From Poa pratensis (Eukaryota > Streptophyta > Magnoliopsida > Poales > Poaceae), in the NCBI GenBank assembly GCA_947311845.1, contig CAMZMU010000027.1, positions 49,514,094-49,578,093 on the forward strand: a DNA stretch of 64,000 nucleotides. The letters are read 5' to 3'. The translations under genes were made by a program, and so were the position numbers. Positions within the stretch are counted from its first letter, which is position 1, and every line of letters begins with the position of its first letter. Below are positions 43,435-52,319 of this stretch, one piece after another. The notes under the pieces were generated by a model. The model searched no databases. It saw nothing but the letters and a program-made list of their open reading frames with translations, and was not told the DNA's origin.

Positions 43435-44593
43435 GGAACAAGTTGATTGATGTAAGCATTTTCTGTTTCAGGGCGGAAGTTCCGGACGCAGCCGGAAGTT
43501 CCGGCCAAGCCGGAAGTTCCGGTTTGCACGGCTGCGGGAGGAACAAGAACCTCAAACAAAAAATTGCTAACAAAAATCAAATCGCTCCTAGTATGTGTTA
43601 GGGCAAGCCTAGAGGAGTATTTTCACCAAAGGAATTCTAGTATAATGCTCAATTTCTTCTAGGTTAAACGAAATACATCTCGTCCTAGATTTGAAATAGG
43701 GATTGTACCGGAGTCCATGGCGAAAACTGCGTGGAGGAACGGGATCCCCACGTCGTGGGATGCAGATCCGGCCGCGGCCGGAGGAATCCGCGGGGGAGGC
43801 CGCGGTGGAGATGCGGCGGCGGGGAGTTCCTGGGCGAGGAGAGAGAAGGCACAAGCGCGGGGGTGAACTGCTCGGGAAGAAGCAGTCCACCCCGCGGCCT
43901 CGTGTAAAAGCGCCCAGAAACTTACACCGGAAGTTCCGGCGGCCGGAACTTCCGGCTGCCCGAAACTTCCGGTCAAAGTTCCGGCAAAAGGTCCATGCGG
44001 AAACAGAACAGTTTTCGCACGGGGACTTAGCCGAATTTTGACTGAAAATTCAGGGCGCCGGAGGTTCCGAACCAGATGTCCGAAAACTCCGATGTACCCA
44101 CGCCACCATATCTCCGGAAAGGCAACAAATGACTTGAGCAAGAGTTTTAGCATGTTTTTAAGGAAAGAGCAAAGCATGGCTTGGGATAGAAAAGTCACTG
44201 AAAATGGTACTTCACACTCAAACTTTGTAAGAAGCAACAAAACACAATAAAAACCAACATTTGAGTGTGTTTTCCATGAAAACATCGAATAGGCAATGAA
44301 ATCCAAACAACTCCAAAAAGACCAAATCTTCACAAAGAAGATGTCGGTGGCCTAGGCCACCATGTATGAGTGTATGTGGTGTGACACCGCGAAGATATAT
44401 CTTGAGTTCACCGCTACTACTCGTCATTTAAGCTCACAATTCATAAAATGAACAAATAGAGACAAAATGAGTTCTTACTATCGGCATAATGGGGGGAGGG
44501 ATAGTCCAATGGATTAGGACCGCACTCCCCCTATGTCCATGCCTACACCTAAACCAAACATATAGCTAAGAAATAGGTGTGTATGCAAGATAG
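43435..44593 (-). other. Spacer between pol and env-like ORF with palindromes
   Basis: The spacer carries ccggaagttccgg-type palindromes in two clusters (43470-43525 and 43930-44075), upstream of the env-like ORF on its strand. A 224-codon minus frame (43659-44333) covers the GC-rich middle; its end MDSGTIPISNLGR may be leader or exon sequence, but no domain is recognised. Confidence 0.5.
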
Positions 44594-45764
44594 TCAAGCG
44601 ACGCTCCCCGAATCTACGATATTTAGCTCATGCCTCAAATAAGTGAACCTTGCTTCATCAAGTGGCTTCGTGAACATATCGGCAAGTTGGATCTTCGTGG
44701 GAATATAGCCAAGCTCAATGTCACCCCGGTTGATGTGATCACGAATGAAATGATGACGAATCTCAATATGCTTCGTTCTTGAGTGCTCCACCGGGTTGTG
44801 ACCAATCTTGATAGCACTTTCATTGTCACATAAAAGAGGCACTTTGTCACAATGGACACCGTATTCCTTTAAAGTTTGCCTCATCCATAATAATTGAGTG
44901 CAACAACTAGCGGCCGCCACATACTCGGCTTCGGTGGTGGAGAGAGATATGCAATTTTGCTTCTTAGAAGACCAACTCACCAAGGACCTACCAAGGAATT
45001 GGCATGCCCCGAAAGTTGATTTCCTATCATCCTTGCAACCGGCCCAATCCGAATCCGTGTAACCGGCAAGAGAGAATGTTGAGCCTTTAGGATACCACAA
45101 ACCAAACCTTGGGGTATGAACCAAATATCGAAAGATTCGAACCGCAATTATATGGCTTTCTTTGGGAGCCGCTTGGTACCTTGCACACACTCCTACACTC
45201 AACACAATATCGGGTCTAGATGTACAAAGATAAAGCAAAGAACCAATCATAGAGCGATAGAGTTTTTGATCGACATCTTTACCCTTTGGACAAAGTTGAA
45301 GGTGACATTTGGTGTCCATAGGAAACCTCTTCTCTTTAGCATCTTGCATCTTGAACCTCTTGAGCATGTCTTGGATATATTTGGCTTGAGAGATGAAAGT
45401 CCCTCCACTCAATTGCTTGATCTCAAAACCAAGGAAGAATTCAACTCTCCCATCATGGACATCTCGAACCTATCGGTCATAAGCTTTGAAAATTATCATT
45501 AAAAGCTTTGTTAGATGAGCCAAATATGATATCATCAACATAAAGTTGGCATATGAAAAGCTCCCCTTTAACCCTCTTGGTAAAAAGAGTGGGATCGATT
45601 TGCCCCACTTCAAAGCCACGGTCTACCAATAGCTCTCTTAGGTGCTCATACCAAGCACGGGGTGCTTGTTTGAGACCATAGAGCGCCTTATCAAGCTTGT
45701 AGACATGGTTAGCGAAGTGTGGGTCCTCAAATCCCGGAGGTTGCTTAACATATACCATAGACAT
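44594..45764 (-). pseudogene. Copia reverse transcriptase-RNase H, 5'-truncated
   Basis: The upstream part (45764-45477) has VYVKQPPGFED, LYGLKQAPRAWYEHL and the active-site box QLYVDDIIFGS. The following part (45412-44594) has RSMIGSLLYL, DSDWAGCKDDRKSTFG and LSTTEAEYVAAA of RNase H, plus the Copia C-terminus QLADMFTKPLDEARF. A frameshift between 45477 and 45412 separates them. Protease, integrase and the first RT motifs are missing because the element is cut at about 45759. Order and motifs are diagnostic of Ty1/Copia. Confidence 0.88.
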
Positions 45765-45797
45765 GGTTAGGTCCTCAAATCCCGGAGCGCCTTATAT
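45755..45797. other. Rearranged break point with templated filler
   Basis: Past the truncated RT the DNA reads as short patches copied from close by: agacatggttag (source 45700-45711), gtcctcaaatcccgga (source 45723-45738) and gagcgccttat (source 45680-45690). Patchwork copying from nearby sequence is typical of error-prone double-strand-break repair. Confidence 0.7.
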
Positions 45798-47376
45798 ATT
45801 TGGCAACTGGTTACATGATAATCATAAGTTTATGTTTTATTAAGGTGGAATGTTCTGTGATCGCTTTGACTATATAAAAATGTCAAGAAGTTTAACAGTG
45901 ATTATGTTTCTCTTAAGCAGCTCATCTAACGGTAAAGGTATACATATTTGTTATGTTGATGCACGTCTCAACAACGTGCAACATAGCGAGAACTATTTAT
46001 AAAGATATCTACACGATTGAAAAAACACGGTGAGGAGATTTTTATCCCATGTGATGGTGGTGGCGTGATCTAGAGATTGTTGTTCCAACACCTTAGACGA
46101 TAAATGATCTTACATGATTTTTGGACATCACTATGTTTTATTTTGTCATTTAATGTACATGTGCGGCTTTGTGCATCCTAAGTGTGCATAGATCGAGTAA
46201 CCTTTTAGTAGTAAAAATACTTTTAAAAAATGAAAGTAGTTTTTTCTTGTGAGTATCTGCTTATCCAAATTTTATTTCATGATTGTTTATTCATATCATA
46301 ATACAATTCAGAAGTCAGCAAGCACGAACTGAATATAAAGCGGATGTGCGTAAGCATCCAAGCGAGCGTAGTGTCGGCCACGCCACCGGCGGATACCGCG
46401 CAAGCAAACGACCGCAAGAGGCATAGGCGTGCGTGGTGGCATTGTACTCGCACGTACGTGCCTTCGATCGAGCAGGCCGGCAGTGACGTGCCCAAGCACG
46501 TAGGGGTGCTTAGTACAAAGGAAGATAATTTTGGTGCTTAGTGATCCGCGTGGTATAGTGGTACTCTTCTGGTTAATAGTTTAGCCGGTCCTCTTGTTCA
46601 CTCAACAGGCCGCTTGAACAAACAATGGTTATGGCTCTGTCAACCTGCCGTCCTACTCTTCTTCCCGGGTTTTGTTTTCTCTTTCTTCCTTTCTGCCTGC
46701 CTGCAAACGGTTGTTGGGAGTGAAAGGTACTACAGCAAGACGCGCCTTACCTCTGGGCATTATTAAAGCGAGAGAGTTGGAGGGTGTCTTGCTAAACTGA
46801 AGAAAAATTGCTGCCGCTTTCCCCGGATCTCAGGTGGTCCTTGTCTTGGATCTGAATTCAGGCCGCACTCCGACTGTAAAAGGTAGCTTCGGCTGATTGT
46901 CTTGCTCTTCCATGATCGTGAGATCGTCAGTCCCAGTATGTGGCAACAGCGAAGAGCCATTGTCTCTTGGTTTAGAAGCTGGTGAGATCTGAGAATTTGC
47001 CTCTGAGGTTGCGACGAAATCATGCTCTGCCGCTTATTAGCAGGGGCAATGGGAAGCAAGGCACACGCCAGTAATCCACAAATTTGATTTTGTATGTGCA
47101 GGATTTCTGGTTTGTTTCCGATCAACTCTGTATATGCATGGATGATCTCGTGAAGTAGACAAGTATACTGATTCGCTGGCATCACGGCAGACGGTAAGGA
47201 GACAGAGCAGATGGTTTCTCCACGAATTCCGCCGCGTTGATGTCTGTCTCTTTATCCTAAAATCAATGGACTGAAGACACAAGGCCAAGGCTAAGACGAT
47301 TACTCTCTGGGAGCCCGCGCAGGCTGCTCTCCCCCTCCGTCCGTCAACTCCTCCGGTTCAGCCGCCGCCCGAGCTC
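45798..47376. other. No gene recognised
   Basis: AT-rich to 46300, then mixed sequence. 46540-47340 has leader-like and intron-like features (taggttagt-free, with a gtgcag at 47096-47101) that could be the 5' part of the ORF1-bearing retroposon that follows. No domain was found on either strand. Confidence 0.35.
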
Positions 47377-47706
47377 ATGCGGCAGGAGTTGGGGATGCCA
47401 AGACCGGAGGTGGAGGAAGATGCTTCGGCTTGGCAGTTGGTTCGCAACCGGAGGCGCACGCAGCGGAGCCTTTCACCGCCCTCTCTTCCTCAAGCGGACG
47501 AAGATCAAGCCTTGGCCTTCAGGAGACGGGTCAAGGGCCGGTGCTTCCGTTGCCTGGCGCCTGACCATCGCGTGGCGGCCTGCCACGGCGACATCCGATG
47601 CTTGGGTTGCCGTTGCTCCGGCCATCGGGAGTGTGACTGCCCGCACCGCAAGAAGGCCAGCCAAGCGCCCCACTGCTCCAAGTCGCCGGCTTCCGGTCCC
47701 TTGGAC
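47377..47706 (+). pseudogene. LINE ORF1-like, zinc-knuckle part
   Basis: The frame contains two CCHC knuckles, CFRCLAPDHRVAAC (about 47551-47592) and CLGCRCSGHRECDC (about 47602-47643), both fitting C-x2-C-x4-H-x4-C. An Arg-rich N-terminal part (WQLVRNRRRTQRS) precedes them. This arrangement is typical of nucleic-acid-binding ORF1 proteins of grass LINEs. From about 47707 (tggcggagccagg) the frame runs into inserted DNA. Host zinc-knuckle proteins of similar style exist, so LINE origin is likely, not certain. Confidence 0.55.
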
Positions 47707-48610
47707 CTAGTGGCGGAGCCAGGAATTGAGATGAGCCGGGGCGAACATTTAAGGTGCAAAAAAATTAAGGCACAAAGTAAAGTCTATTCAACAAAATAAA
47801 TGGTCCACAAAGTTTTAATTTTCATAACTTCATGAAGTACAACTACAACTAACATGGAAAAAACATAAAGATGACTTAGAAACTACTAAGATGTACTCTT
47901 GACATTTGGGTTGTTCAACTGAGTGGTACCGTATGCATGAGCGGATTCAATGCCCCGCAGCCCGGGCATCCGCACGTCATCTCACATAAGCATATTTTCA
48001 TGGCAATTTGACCAACAAAATGCAACCTAAGCCTTTAAATTTGTCTAGACTTTAAAATGTTTTTGGGTTCCCCATTGACCGTATATGACACGTATTACAT
48101 GTGACAAATCTATTTTTTTTCTTCGAAAAGGGGCAATCCCGGCCTCCGCATCGACTGATGCATGTGACAAATCTATGAGTCTAAATAATAGATACATTAC
48201 ACTAGACATTGATTTTTGCAGATATCGGAGATACCATATTAATTTGTCTCCAAATTTTTGAATTGGTTACGACATTTGCTACATCAAATACTTCAAAAAA
48301 ATTGCTTACACAATGTCCTACAAGATCGAAATTAAAATCGACATAGAAATTTCTGCTACATTACACTAGACAATTGGACATCAAAACTTAAATCAAAGAG
48401 GAGAGGAAGCGCAACACAGATGAGAGCCGGGGAGAGGAGGAAGCACATCACGACCAGCCCGACCAGCCGAGCGAGCTGTGTGCGTGTGTTTTTTTTTTTA
48501 TTGAGAATCGTGTGCGTGTGTATGGTGGCTGCCTGGTTCGATTTACCTCAAATCTGGGCCAGTTTAAGGCCCATGTAATAGGCAATCTACCAGTCCAGCA
48601 GACTGGCGTA
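47707..48610. mobile_element. Unclassified insertion in the ORF1 relic
   Basis: AT-rich DNA between the knuckle part and the next ORF1-like frame. It begins tggcggagccaggaattgag, a start common to several cereal DNA transposons, and ends near gactggcgtacctc. No inverted-end pair could be confirmed. It contains a truncated retroposon tail at 48114-48160. Confidence 0.35.
48114..48160 (-). mobile_element. 47 bp 5'-truncated retroposon tail
   Basis: On the minus strand it reads catcagtcgatgcggaggcc, gggattgccccttttcgaag and an A run. The 16 bp repeat catgtgacaaatctat frames it (48098-48113 and 48161-48176). It is the same tail family as 21220-21279. Confidence 0.75.
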
Positions 48611-48761
48611 CCTCTTCGTCAAACTCCAGCCTAAGCTTCTCACGTCTCTAATGGTGCGCCGCCGTTGGAATCCTGGATAGGGGATTGCGGGGGTACCTGC
48701 TCTGCCCCAGGGGAGCCGGGGCGGCCGCCCCTCCTCGCCCCGGTAGTGGCGCCGCCCCTGC

Positions 48762-49713
48762 TTGGACCGCTCTTGGGCTTCTGTTGCCGCGCCCCCTCCC
48801 AAGCTTGGGCAACCAGCGGCAAGCTCGGCGTCAGCTCTCCCTGAAGCGTTGATGAGGTCCCTTGTCGGGGAGCAGACGGCGTTGATGCGGGCAGAAGTGC
48901 AAGGCTTGGTCGTGTCTCAGCTTCACAAGATGGTTGCGTCTCATGTCGCGATGACAGAGGTTGTGCAAGGTTTGATGGAGAGGCTTGGGAGTTGTTTGGA
49001 GCGGGCCGAGGGGACTCTGGAGAGTCTGTTGAAGTGGGCAGAGGGGGCTCTGGAGAGGCTCTCCTTGCTGCCGGTTGTGGTGCAGGTGGAGCCAGCGCCA
49101 CCTCTGTGTACCGGGGGCAATGCTGATTGTGCTGACGGATGGGTCGTGCGCTTTGGTTGCTACTCTCACAGGGGGTGAGCTCTTCAGCGTCGGCGCTTGC
49201 TCTGGAATCCACCCCCACGCCTGCTTTGGAGCATGTCTCCCCGGTGGTGCGGGGGGCCCCGATGCAGGATCTTCGAGTGGAGATGCCTTTGGCATTGGAG
49301 GAGTTGAGGGGTTCTGACGCCCAAGCCCGGAGGAGAAGATCGCGAAGGTGATGGCTCAGTTTGACGTGATTGAGCCACAGGAGAAGACCTTGTCTTTTTC
49401 GATGGAGGAGCTTTGCCGAGAGATTGTCGACATGCCCAAGGACAAGCAGCTTCGGGTAGATGCTTTCTCTTTGGCTGAGCGACGAAGCATCCGGTTGGAC
49501 AACAAGAACAAAGATTGTGGCATTCCAGCAGCCAAGCGCGCCGAGTTTAGGCGGGCGGAGGCTTTTGGGGAAATACCAAAACTCAAGAGCAAAGAGAAAG
49601 CCACCGATGAAGTCATAGAGGAGAAGATGCAATTTTATTTGCAGACGTACAAGAAGCAACGCACACCGCAGGTGATGGAGGCTTTTCGAGATTTAATGGT
49701 CAGTAATGCTTGA
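48762..49713 (+). pseudogene. LINE ORF1-like, later part
   Basis: Two open stretches lie in different frames. At 48762-49178 are RSWASVAAPPP and a helical series VVQGLMERLGSCLERAEGT and LLKWAEGALERL. At 49348-49713 are basic and acidic helices (FSMEELCREIVDMPKDKQL) ending at a stop. A frameshift near 49175 joins them. The 339-codon frame on the opposite strand is taken as a shadow, because the plus frames share the style of wheat ORF1-like proteins. Function as a protein is unlikely. Confidence 0.4.
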
Positions 49714-50177
49714 TCTCTTCTACGTGGCGGGTGCACACGGTGCATCTCTAGTTGTGAGAGTTTGTGTGTGTTGGGGGAGTTTCTGTTAGTTGGGTATGAG
49801 GTGAGGCCTGTGAGTTTGGGTCTAGGTTCACTTGTTTCAGGCTCAGATGACGTTTCATGAGTTAGAGTGAGCGGTTTTCTAACCACGCTTTGTATGGTTT
49901 TTGGATCCGGTTTCCCTAATTAACTGGATCAATTCTATTCTCCTAATAATGCATAGGCAGAGCTCCTGCTATTTACGGTAAAAAACTCTCTAGGAGCCTT
50001 GAACGGAAGAGAGTGTGGCTGTTCTGTTCGCCCACCCCAATACCTGACGCTTGCTTACGCTAACGAGCTACTAAGAGCATCTCCACCGGGGGCCTCTAAA
50101 GGACCCCCAAAGGCCCTTTGGGGGGCCGAAATGCCCACCAGCGGCACCCCCCAAAGTCTCGCCCCGAGCGATTTTGT

Positions 50178-50233
50178 GTCCGGCACCCCCAATAGGGCCT
50201 CCAAGTTTGGAGGCCCTCCTGGGGGTGCCGGAC
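50178..50233. repeat. Left subterminal hairpin of the TIR element
   Basis: Arms of about 27 bases, gtccggcacccccaatagg... against ...cctcctgggggtgccggac, with few mismatches and a two-base loop. Confidence 0.7.
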
Positions 50234-50562
50234 ATTGACCGGACATGGCCTCTGACAGGTGCGCCCCACCCGTCATAGACATAGGCGGCGAGGGGGTGCT
50301 GTAAATTGCGCCGTGCAGGAGGCCGTTCTGCCCGCGTTAATGGCGACGCGTTTCTGCAGGCGACGAAGCGACGGGACGGCGAGGCGTCTGTGGCACGCCT
50401 CGCAATTACGCCGGCGCCCAGGCTTTCCCGGCTTCCCAAGCGTCGGCGTGGCCGAATCGCGGCGCCGCCACATAACCCCGACGCGACGCGTGCTCATCCA
50501 CCCGCCGCTTCCCGCCCAACGCCACCGCTTCCCACCCCTCCGTTTCCCGCCCCCTCCCCGCC

Positions 50563-50570
50563 TATATAAC
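50563..50570 (+). promoter_or_regulatory. TATA box upstream of the 236-codon ORF
   Basis: ctatataacac about 95 bases before the ATG at 50663. Between them tcctccgccgtgcagcctc occurs twice in tandem (about 50573 and 50601). Confidence 0.55.
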
Positions 50571-50662
50571 ACTCCTCCGCCGTGCAGCCTCGGCACACAC
50601 TCCTCCGCCGTGCAGCCTCACCACACCAACACTCGTCGTAGCCAAGCACCTCGCCAAGCACC

Positions 50663-51373
50663 ATGCCTCGCCGCCTCCAAACCACCTGGTCCACCCTCAC
50701 CCAGGCAGCGCGCCGCGCTCACCCTCTGGGGCAGGAGCAGGCGCTCCAGCCGGTCGTCGACGAGGAGCCCTTCGATTGGGTGAACGTCGATGACATCGAC
50801 ATGGAGGAGCAGCTGGAGCAGGAGCCGGCCCAGGATCCTTACCCTGGGCAGGAGCCGCCTCCGGAGGAGGAGCCGGCGCAGGAGCAAGAGCCGGCGCCGG
50901 AGCAGGAGCTGCCGCCGCCGCTATGGCCCGACCAGGTGGTCGCCGTGAACTCCTTCGACTCCTGGCGCGCCGAGCAGGCGGCCAACCAGCTCAGGCTCGG
51001 CTACGAGGCGGTTGGCAACGCCGTCGAGGCCGCCGTCCTGAAGGCCTCCCTCGAGACCGCGGAGCGAGACGCTCGCTGCCGCGCCTTCATGGCCGCCGAG
51101 CGCGCGGCGTACGCAGACCTCAACGCCGTGGCCGCGGAGCGGGAGAATCTGGCCTCGATGGAGGCCGCCCAGCAGGCGGTTTACGAGGAGCTGAACCGGG
51201 TGCGCGAGGCCAGGCAGGCGGCAGCAGCAGTTGCAAGGGATGCCGCGCGCGAGGCGAGGCAGGCAGCAGCAGCGGAGAGCGATGCAGCAGCTGCAAGGGC
51301 TGCCAGGGATGACATGCGCCGGGCGGCGAGCGCGCTCCGGCAGGAGAGGCGTGTCCGCTTGCGCCTAGCCTAG
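50663..51373 (+). CDS. Ala/Glu-rich protein carried by a TIR element (236 codons)
   Basis: An open frame from ATG at 50663 (context caccATGcc, good for a plant start) to TAG. Residues 1-30 are basic. Residues 40-95 are acidic with repeated EQEPA/QEP units. From about 105 to the end there is a long Ala/Arg/Glu helix-forming region with repeats (EARQAAAAVARDAAREARQ), probably coiled coil, and a basic end. No known domain is recognised. A TATA box precedes it. The frame is undamaged in a region where most ORFs are broken, hinting at recent or selected coding. It could be captured host DNA or an accessory protein of the element. No function is proposed. Confidence 0.5.
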   Translation: MPRRLQTTWSTLTQAARRAHPLGQEQALQPVVDEEPFDWVNVDDIDMEEQLEQEPAQDPYPGQEPPPEEEPAQEQEPAPEQELPPPLWPDQVVAVNSFDSWRAEQAANQLRLGYEAVGNAVEAAVLKASLETAERDARCRAFMAAERAAYADLNAVAAERENLASMEAAQQAVYEELNRVREARQAAAAVARDAAREARQAAAAESDAAAARAARDDMRRAASALRQERRVRLRLA

Positions 51374-51646
51374 GAGAGCCAGAAGGCCTCCCTGGCAGGA
51401 CAGGCGCCCCGCTTCGACGACGAGGCAGGCCAGGGCGGCGGAGTTTAGATTAGGGTTTAGCTTAGGCCTTAGGGTTTAGATTAGGCTTAGTTTAAATTTG
51501 AATCGTTTAACTTCGAATCGATTAAATTTCATGTCGCTCGCAATGTTTTTTGAACGCCCCCGAGGTGTTCGACAATTTATGCGCGTTTGGGGGTGGGCCT
51601 TTGGGGAGTACCGCTGTGGACGGCCTCTAAATGTTGCCCGGACACA

Positions 51647-51690
51647 TGTCCGGCACCCCCAAAGGAGGCCCAATTGGGAGGTGCCGGACA
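51647..51690. repeat. Right subterminal hairpin of the TIR element
   Basis: Arms tgtccggcacc and ggtgccggaca around caattg, sharing the gtccggcacc core with the left hairpin. Confidence 0.65.
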
Positions 51691-51720
51691 CACATTTAGA
51701 GCCCCCGGTGGAGATGCGTT

Positions 51721-52319
51721 GAATAAGCGATGACCCCGGCGCACGATTCTGAGTGCCCAGCTCTGCAAGTTGCAAATTCCCGGCACAATTTACCAAAGCT
51801 CTTCCTATCGGGAAGCAAAGTAGAAGGGCATTTATCTGTATTTCAGTTCAGTAACAGGCGTCCCAGCTTGTTATCAAATCAGCGCAAAAAGCGCAAGCTG
51901 AAGAACACAAACTAGACCTACATGTCATGGCGGTTTCCCACCTCAATCAACTAAACGTAAAATAAGGCACAAGTAATATAAGCTGCAGGTAAAATGACAA
52001 TAACAAACTCAGTGATCCCACATATTTAGGCATCCTGATAACATACCCGAAATTAAATTAATCATCTCCACTGATATTAGAAGTCTGACTTAAACTAAGA
52101 CCAGGTACCGTGACCGCAGAATCACAGAGTCACGATTAAAACAGAAGCGTGTATACGGTTCACATAACCGTGTGGCTAATGAACTGGCCCAAATAGGTGT
52201 AAAGCAAGCTATTGTCACAGACAGACCATATCAGCATGCCTGCATCTCCCAAATTTAAACTCAGATTGCAGTACTCTCTTCAAAATAATGTCCGGATGAC
52301 TTCATGGTCCAATCAACTC
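51721..52319. other. No gene seen
   Basis: Non-coding sequence, moderately AT-rich. Confidence 0.4.

Larger units (their letters stand above)
38331..45759 (-). mobile_element. 5'-truncated sirevirus-like Copia element
   Basis: From right to left on the minus strand it has RT and RNase H, a spacer with palindromes, an env-like ORF, repeated polypurine motifs, and a 3' LTR (39342 down to 38331). The LTR has TGAAAGG...CTTTCA ends. Copia RT-RNase H followed by an extra ORF is the sirevirus layout. Everything upstream of mid-RT is missing, with a rearranged break at 45755-45797. A solo LTR (39442-41566) is nested between the LTR and the env-like ORF. Confidence 0.8.
47377..49985 (+). mobile_element. 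LINE-like retroposon relic with ORF1 only
   Basis: An ORF1-like protein with CCHC knuckles (47377-47706) is followed by a foreign insert, then further ORF1-like frames to 49713. The 3' end has ttccctaattaactgg and ends aataatgcataggcagagctcctgc...ggtaaaaaa near 49985, similar to cereal LINE tails. No endonuclease or RT frame (ORF2) is present. The 5' end is not defined. Confidence 0.5.
50075..51720 (+). mobile_element. TIR element with hairpin subtermini and an intact ORF
   Basis: The ends share the inverted 16-mer gcatctccaccggggg (50077-50092 and its complement at 51703-51718), with similarity continuing through ctctaaa. Subterminal hairpins follow: 50178-50233 with arms gtccggcaccccc/gggggtgccggac, and 51647-51690 with tgtccggcacc/ggtgccggaca. 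No target duplication is clear. No transposase is present; the only good ORF is at 50663-51373. Termini resemble those at 14131. Confidence 0.6.

Noticed and set aside
46540..46610. tRNA gene
   Set aside because: gtggtatagtggta resembles an A box, but there is no B box and no cloverleaf.
48640..49659. 339-codon minus-strand ORF
   Set aside because: Pro/Ser/Gln-rich with no domain, opposite to plus-strand frames that look like LINE ORF1. Probably a GC-driven shadow.
50075..51720. PIF/Harbinger classification of the TIR element
   Set aside because: A TAA lies left of the end, but no symmetrical 3 bp duplication is found on the right and there is no transposase, so the superfamily is left open.
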